A stretch of DNA of 36,362 bases from UBA5951 sp009936885. GTDB lineage: Bacteria > Pseudomonadota > Alphaproteobacteria > Puniceispirillales > Puniceispirillaceae. Below are positions 32,288 to 36,362 of this stretch, piece by piece. The stretch covers positions 1 through 36,362 of the forward strand of contig CALKVA010000034.1 in assembly GCA_937996625.1 (NCBI GenBank), written 5' to 3'. Within the stretch, counting starts at the first letter, position 1. Each line of letters starts with the position of its first letter. Both the position numbers and the translations under genes were made by a program. A model generated the notes under the pieces. The model saw nothing but the letters and a program-made list of their open reading frames with translations, was not told where the DNA came from and ran no database searches.

Positions 32288-34045
32288 ATGCGCTATTCTG
32301 ACTATTTGAATCAAGTGAACATACGCCATAGGACTGTTAACTACAATTTGTTAACTTCAAAAAGTAAGTCGGATACTGGGTCTCTTGCTCCACCAAAAAT
32401 TGATTTAAGCGCGAAACAGGCTTTCAATTTGCTTGCACCTTATTGCTCATCTCGAATAATGGAGCAGGTGAAAGCTGTCGTGCCATTGGCAGCTTACCTA
32501 ATGATATTTCAGATTTTGGTTTTACGCCACCCTATTGAGGCAGCGCTAGTTCTATGTCTGGGTCTAATTGCGGTAATAATAGGGCTAGCCGTGTTTATGG
32601 AAGGGTTAAGTACTGGTTTAATGCCATTTGGCACAATAATCGGTGATAATTTGCCCAAAAAAGCATCAATGCCTGTTGTGTTAACAATAATCGGTATACT
32701 TGGGGTAGGTGTGACGTTTGCTGAGCCAGCTATTGGAGCCTTGCAGGCCTTTGGTTCATCCGTTGATGTTATGGCAGCTCCATACCTTTATGAAATCTTA
32801 AATAATTGGACGATGCCTCTAGTTTTAATGGTAGGAGGCGGTGTAGGAATAGCCGCTATACTTGGCACTATTCGTTTTGTTAGAGGTTGGTCTTTAAAGC
32901 CAATGATATATGCGGCTTTATTTCCGGTCGTTATTTTAACGATTTATGCTTGGCTAGACCCTAATTTAAAAAGTATTTTGGGCTTGGCATGGGACTGTGG
33001 AGCCGTTACTACAGGCCCAGTAACCGTTCCATTGGTTTTGTCATTAGGTATCGGTATTGCTAACGCTGCGGGGAAGGGTAATTCATCGCTATCTGGTTTT
33101 GGCGTTGTTACTATGGCATCTCTCTTCCCAATTCTAGCTGTCCTAGTATTAGCCATATTTGTATCATTTACAATTTCTCCTGAGGAAATCATTGCTGCAG
33201 CAAAAATTTCTTCCAGTGTAATTCAAGTGGAGCCGACAATTTGGGATAAAACTCCATTCGTTGAAATTATTTTGGGAGTAAGGGCTATTTTGCCACTAGT
33301 CCTGTTTCTTATGGGTGTTTTGTTTCTTGTCCTTAAATCATCACTTCCAAATAAAATTATTACTATTTACGGACTTACCCTTTCGATAATAGGAATGTGT
33401 ATTTTTAATGTAGGGTTAACTTATGGTCTTGGAGCAATTGGAGCTCAAACGGGCAGCGTTTTGCCGGCTGCGTTTATGGAGTTGCCGGTCAGCCAGTTTT
33501 CGCCAATCTACCCTGAGCTTGTTGGATTGGCTATTGTAATAGGGTTTGCATTTTTACTTGGCTTTGGTGCTACGTTAGCAGAACCTGCTCTGAATGCACT
33601 TGGCGTAACGGTTCAGAATTTGACCAATGGTGCCTTCAAAAAAGAAATGTTGATGTATAGCGTTGCAAGCGGTGTTGCAATTGGCATAGCGCTTGGTATC
33701 TCAAAGCTCGTTTTAGGATTTGATTTAATGATGGTGCTTTTGCCCTTGTACGGCATTGGTGTCTTGCTCACAATTATTTCATCGGAGGAATTCGTAAATG
33801 TCGCATGGGATAGCGCTGGTGTTACTACTGGACCTGTTACTGTCCCATTGGTTTTGGCGATGGGGTTAGGACTAGGCAGCGCAGTTTCTGCTGTGGAGGG
33901 TTTTGGCATTCTCTCCCTTGCAAGTATCTGTCCGATTATAGCTGTTTTAACAATGGGTGTGGCAATACGAATAATGAATAAGGCCCATAATGAAGACTCT
34001 AACGAGGATATCATTTCAGATGATATGATAAAGGAAAACCAATGA
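32288..34045 (+). CDS. DUF1538 membrane protein, internally duplicated transporter/channel candidate
   Basis: This 585-aa polytopic protein belongs to the DUF1538 family. About 65 polar residues precede the first helix; ten or more hydrophobic helices follow. Two copies of the domain are visible: AEPA at about residues 145 and 431, and VTTGPVTVPLVL at about 240 and 512, each preceded by a W-D-(C/S) (WDCGAV, WDSAGV). Such inverted or tandem halves with re-entrant conserved loops suggest a solute transporter or channel; the substrate is unknown. ATG 32288 has AGGA seven bases upstream. Two PII-like genes follow, the first overlapping by ATGA, so regulation of the protein by PII binding is likely. 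Confidence 0.85.
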   Translation: MRYSDYLNQVNIRHRTVNYNLLTSKSKSDTGSLAPPKIDLSAKQAFNLLAPYCSSRIMEQVKAVVPLAAYLMIFQILVLRHPIEAALVLCLGLIAVIIGLAVFMEGLSTGLMPFGTIIGDNLPKKASMPVVLTIIGILGVGVTFAEPAIGALQAFGSSVDVMAAPYLYEILNNWTMPLVLMVGGGVGIAAILGTIRFVRGWSLKPMIYAALFPVVILTIYAWLDPNLKSILGLAWDCGAVTTGPVTVPLVLSLGIGIANAAGKGNSSLSGFGVVTMASLFPILAVLVLAIFVSFTISPEEIIAAAKISSSVIQVEPTIWDKTPFVEIILGVRAILPLVLFLMGVLFLVLKSSLPNKIITIYGLTLSIIGMCIFNVGLTYGLGAIGAQTGSVLPAAFMELPVSQFSPIYPELVGLAIVIGFAFLLGFGATLAEPALNALGVTVQNLTNGAFKKEMLMYSVASGVAIGIALGISKLVLGFDLMMVLLPLYGIGVLLTIISSEEFVNVAWDSAGVTTGPVTVPLVLAMGLGLGSAVSAVEGFGILSLASICPIIAVLTMGVAIRIMNKAHNEDSNEDIISDDMIKENQ

Positions 34046-34398
34046 GCAATCGCACAATAACCTATCTCTCAAATGCATGTATGATAACATGTGTGGTGGA
34101 AAATAATTTAGCTGAAACAGTTTTAGAGGCGGCTAAAAATAGTGGAGCGCAAGGGGCCACTATTAATTATGCTCGTGGAACAGGTGTGCGAGAGCGCCTT
34201 GGATTGCTCGGTGTCACGATTGATGAGCAAAAAGAAGTTATCCGTATTATCGTCTCAGAAGACCAAGCAGACTTGATTTTTGAAGCGATGTTTTTGGCAG
34301 GAAAATTAGATACACCTGGCAAAGGAATTATGTTTATGACCAAGTTAGATAGAGTTGCAACTTATATTCCTGACGCTGTTTTAAATGCTGTAGAGTAG
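34042..34398 (+). CDS. PII-like regulatory protein 1
   Basis: The 118-aa sequence shows the PII ferredoxin-like fold: beta-strand ACMITCVVE, helix LAETVLEAAKNSGAQGATI, a flexible T-loop region (about 43-62, YARGTGVRERLGLLGVTIDE), strand EVIRIIVSEDQAD and the C-terminal GKLDTPGKGIMFM matching the nucleotide-binding B-loop/end of PII. The uridylylated Tyr51 of GlnB is missing in the T-loop, so control by GlnD is unlikely; ligands such as ATP/ADP or cAMP are open. ATG 34042 overlaps the DUF1538 stop and has AAGGA. It probably binds and gates the DUF1538 protein. Confidence 0.85.
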   Translation: MSNRTITYLSNACMITCVVENNLAETVLEAAKNSGAQGATINYARGTGVRERLGLLGVTIDEQKEVIRIIVSEDQADLIFEAMFLAGKLDTPGKGIMFMTKLDRVATYIPDAVLNAVE

Positions 34399-34414
34399 TT
34401 TTTTGGAGATAAGT

Positions 34415-34705
34415 ATGAAAGTTGAAATAGGCGCGCTTGTTGAAAAAGAATATGGGCAGTTAGTAAAAGATGAAATTTCTGAAGTCGCTGGTGTGGAATA
34501 CGTTTTTTATGCAACGGGTCGAACAAATGATTTATTCGATCAAAAGCAATTTGGAAACTTCGGCGAAGCTTCAATCATTACGATAATTGCTGATGAATCA
34601 TGCAAAGATGATGTTTTCGACCAGCTTTTCTCATTATGCGAACTACATACCAAAAAAAGTGGTGTGGTGTTTATGTCAAACCCTATAATGCGCTCGACAG
34701 CGTAG
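34415..34705 (+). CDS. PII-like regulatory protein 2
   Basis: A 96-aa divergent PII-superfamily protein: N-terminal strand KVEIGALVEKEY, helix DEISEVAGVEYVFYATG, strand SIITIIADESCKDD and C-terminal KKSGVVFMSNPIMR, which parallels the GKGIMFM end of the first PII gene. The T-loop region (about 34-52) is rich in polar and aromatic residues and lacks a GlnB-type Tyr site. ATG 34415 is chosen over TTG 34403 because GGAGA lies just before it. It is 16 bp from PII 1; low similarity between the two suggests a heteromer or different ligands rather than recent duplication. Confidence 0.75.
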   Translation: MKVEIGALVEKEYGQLVKDEISEVAGVEYVFYATGRTNDLFDQKQFGNFGEASIITIIADESCKDDVFDQLFSLCELHTKKSGVVFMSNPIMRSTA

Positions 34706-34712
34706 GATTATC

Positions 34713-34755
34713 TTTGGTTTTCATTGAATAAAAATATTAAAAAGCAAAAACCAAA
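34713..34755 (+). repeat. 9-bp inverted repeat between PII 2 and the cNMP-binding gene
   Basis: TTTGGTTTT (34713-34721) and AAAACCAAA (34747-34755) pair perfectly around a 25-base loop. It could be a processing or partial termination site controlling the downstream gene; the stem is AT-rich and no T-run follows. Confidence 0.4.
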
Positions 34756-34763
34756 CTGGATAA

Positions 34764-35165
34764 TTGTACGTGAAAAAAATTGCCGCAAAAAAAAATCAGA
34801 TAATTTTTGAAGCTGGAGAAAAAGCTGATTCGGTTTATTTAATCGTTTCCGGAGAAATTGGAATTTTCCTTCCAACAAATAGAACAGATACACCTAATTT
34901 TATTCTTGGAGAAAATGAAATATTTGGTGAAATGGGCGTAGTTGATCAATCGTTGCGCGCAGGAAGGGCTAATGCAATAACTGACGTAAACTTAATTAAA
35001 ATTAGCCAGGATGAGTTTAACGTTAAGTTAGCTGAATCCGACCCATTTATAACGGGGCTTATTAGAATATTGGTTATACGCATTCGCGATTTGCTAAAAA
35101 GAACTTCACCTATTGAAACCTCCAAAGAAGATGTTCAAGAGACTGATCAAAATTCTGATTCTTGA
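34764..35165 (+). CDS. Single-domain cyclic-nucleotide-binding protein
   Basis: The protein is essentially one cNMP-binding domain: FEAGEKADSVYLIVSGEIGIF, then the phosphate-binding cassette IFGEMGVVDQSLRAGRA with the conserved Glu and Arg, then ANAITDVNLIKISQDEF and a C-terminal helix. There is no DNA-binding HTH after it, so it is not a CRP-type regulator; it ends in about 25 acidic/polar residues. It may sense cAMP/cGMP and act on the DUF1538-PII proteins upstream, but another cNMP partner is possible. The start is TTG 34764 or GTG 34770; neither has a clear ribosome site. It overlaps the convergent esterase gene by 19 bp. Confidence 0.75.
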   Translation: MYVKKIAAKKNQIIFEAGEKADSVYLIVSGEIGIFLPTNRTDTPNFILGENEIFGEMGVVDQSLRAGRANAITDVNLIKISQDEFNVKLAESDPFITGLIRILVIRIRDLLKRTSPIETSKEDVQETDQNSDS

Positions 35166-35965
35166 AAGAAAGTTAAAATTTTGCTAGAAGTTTTGTTGCT
35201 TTTGCAATCTTTTGTGTATGTAAAGTGACCTTTATTACAGTTGTATCCAATAATTTTTGGATAAGAGGTTTCGGGATTTAGTAAAAAACCTAAATCTCTA
35301 GGTCTATTAAAAGGGTCATCTTCATAAGCGAAAACAAGAAAATTTAATCTTTTTGCTTTTGAAATTTCATTAATTTGTTTTGGCCTAATCACCTTTCGCC
35401 AAACAGGAAAAATAGTAGTTTCATATCGGGGCCCTGAAAAAGCAGGGGCAAAGAGAACTCCACGATTAAAACGATCTGGAAGGATGCTCGCTGCCATTAA
35501 TGCGGTCCAACCGCCTGCAGAGAAACCAGAAAGAAAAATATTTTTTGAAGAAATTCCAGCTTCATTAAAGTTGTTTATTGCCTCTTCTAATTCGAAGACA
35601 CGCTTGTATATAAAAGAGCCCTTTTCCAAACCATCCGTTACATTAGAGCAAAGGTAATAGATTGAAAAATCGAGCTTTTTCGCGACTACCATTAAACTTT
35701 CTGGAGGCATGTCATCAGAACAATTTAGATTCCCTGCGACAGACGGTCGATTTGTGCCATGCATCCAAATGATAACTTTACTTTGTTCGGAAAAGTTTAT
35801 TGAAGAAATTTCATCTGATTTCTTTGAGGTGTTGGTTAGCTCTTTTTGTAAAAAAAGAAAACGGGATTTACCATTTTGGTTGGTTGATATTGCAACGGGA
35901 GAACATGAAGAAAAAACCAAAATAAATATTAAAGTTAGAATAAAATGTTGATTTATGACTAACAA
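35147..35965 (-). CDS. Secreted lipoprotein, alpha/beta hydrolase-type esterase
   Basis: The N-terminus (ILTLIFILVFSSC) is a type II signal peptide with a lipobox-like FSSC, giving a membrane-attached lipoprotein. The hydrolase core has IIWMHGTNRPS (oxyanion), the nucleophile elbow GFSAGGWTAL, an acid region FAYEDDPFNRP and a histidine in CNKGHFTY. Six Cys in the mature part may form disulfides. The TTG start 35965 has GAGGA seven bases upstream; a nearer ATG is followed at once by TAA. Substrate unknown; dienelactone-hydrolase or acetyl-esterase-like activity is possible. Confidence 0.75.
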   Translation of the reverse strand: MLVINQHFILTLIFILVFSSCSPVAISTNQNGKSRFLFLQKELTNTSKKSDEISSINFSEQSKVIIWMHGTNRPSVAGNLNCSDDMPPESLMVVAKKLDFSIYYLCSNVTDGLEKGSFIYKRVFELEEAINNFNEAGISSKNIFLSGFSAGGWTALMAASILPDRFNRGVLFAPAFSGPRYETTIFPVWRKVIRPKQINEISKAKRLNFLVFAYEDDPFNRPRDLGFLLNPETSYPKIIGYNCNKGHFTYTKDCKSNKTSSKILTFFQESEF

Positions 35966-36108
35966 TTACATGTCCTCAAAACTCGATAATAATAGGTATT
36001 ATTTTAGTAAGATATGAAATGACACGCAATTAGAAAACAAAATAAAACTATGTCGATTCTTACTAATCTGTTAACATTTTGATTAAAATAACATTAAAAC
36101 GAATTGCC

Positions 36109-36362
36109 ATGAAATATATTTACAGGTTTTTATTATCCACTCTAATTATTTTTATCTGTAACCCAGTTTGGGCAGAAGATTTCAAAATCGTATCTTTTAA
36201 GGGTATGGTTGAAACTTCGGTAGACCAGGAATTATGGAATATAGTTACAGAAGGCCAGCTTGTTGAAACTGGAATTTGGATACGAACTGGCCCAAAGGCA
36301 TCAGCAACAATTTTGTTGCCCAATCGAACCCAGACAAAAATCTCGAGAAACGCAGAATTTCA
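36109..36362 (+). CDS. Secreted FecR-domain protein, N-terminal part
   Basis: From ATG 36109 an 84-codon frame runs off the window. Residues 1-21 (KYIYRFLLSTLIIFICNPVWA, cleavage after VWA) form a Sec signal peptide. The following VSFKGMVE, W-N-I-V-T-E-G-Q-L-V-E-T-G-x-W-I-R-T-G and ATILLPNRTQTKISRNAEF match the beta-strand repeat of FecR domains (V-x-x-G-x-L...G-x-x-I-x-T-G...A-x-I-x-L). Such periplasmic proteins are usually large repeat or sensor proteins. No ribosome site is obvious. Confidence 0.7.
   Translation, partial: MKYIYRFLLSTLIIFICNPVWAEDFKIVSFKGMVETSVDQELWNIVTEGQLVETGIWIRTGPKASATILLPNRTQTKISRNAEF

Noticed and set aside
33613..34014. 133-aa minus-strand ORF, and a similar one at 32944-33192
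   Set aside because: Both mirror the two DUF1538 repeat regions; their similarity (NGTVTGPVV) is only the reverse of the duplicated motif.
1..36362. CRISPR arrays, insertion sequences, rRNA operons
   Set aside because: No regularly spaced repeats, transposase motifs or rRNA sequence were seen.

Overview
The window is a chromosomal segment from an alphaproteobacterium, most likely a marine, moderately AT-rich lineage. The evidence is an almost complete aerobic (CobG/CobN type) vitamin B12 pathway arranged as in alphaproteobacteria, a Rhodobacter-like CobA, the CbtB/CbtA cobalt transporter, and a lysine-rich 44-aa protein of a type I know from alphaproteobacteria. A SAR116-like origin is only a guess; no rRNA or complete tRNA is present.

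Left flank (1-4600): a degraded, probably mobile-element-scarred region. It opens with the last codons of a CopC-type gene and about ten codons of copD. Next comes the 3' half of a tRNA-Met(CAU) gene that starts exactly at the anticodon loop, the classic remnant of integration into a tRNA. Beyond it lie an FG-GAP/VCBS-repeat surface protein gene broken by one in-frame TAA, a C-terminal scrap of a penicillin-binding protein 1C, a 44-aa basic protein, and two small hypothetical genes. A structured-looking leader then precedes a RhlE-type DEAD-box RNA helicase (4598-5947).

Cobalamin region (5986-29594): the minus-strand operon reads cobW, cobN, cobG, cobH, cobI, cobJ, [cobK on the opposite strand], cobL, cobE, cobM, cobB, cobA, cobF, then an atypical SDR gene. 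Divergent from cobW run cobO and cobQ (+). The nucleotide-loop genes follow: cobC, cobD and an alpha-ribazole phosphatase-like gene on the minus strand, and cobP, cobU, cobV and a DUF1636 gene on the plus strand. The cobalt-uptake genes cbtB, cbtA and a His-rich membrane-anchored protein close the region. Together they methylate uroporphyrinogen III into hydrogenobyrinate, amidate it, insert cobalt, adenosylate it, and assemble the lower ligand. cobS/cobT (chelatase partners), bluB and cobR are not in the window. Packing is extreme: many ATGA overlaps, convergent stops sharing CTAG, and divergent cobL/cobK starts sharing CATG. I see no cobalamin riboswitch.

Right flank (29888-36362): a DUF445 membrane protein (-), an alpha/beta hydrolase plus DUF1330 pair (+), then a four-gene unit (+): a duplicated DUF1538 membrane protein, two divergent PII-like proteins and a single-domain cyclic-nucleotide-binding protein. 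This unit is the best candidate for a little-described system, a PII-controlled membrane transporter or channel. A lipoprotein esterase (-) and the start of a secreted FecR-domain protein (+) finish the window.
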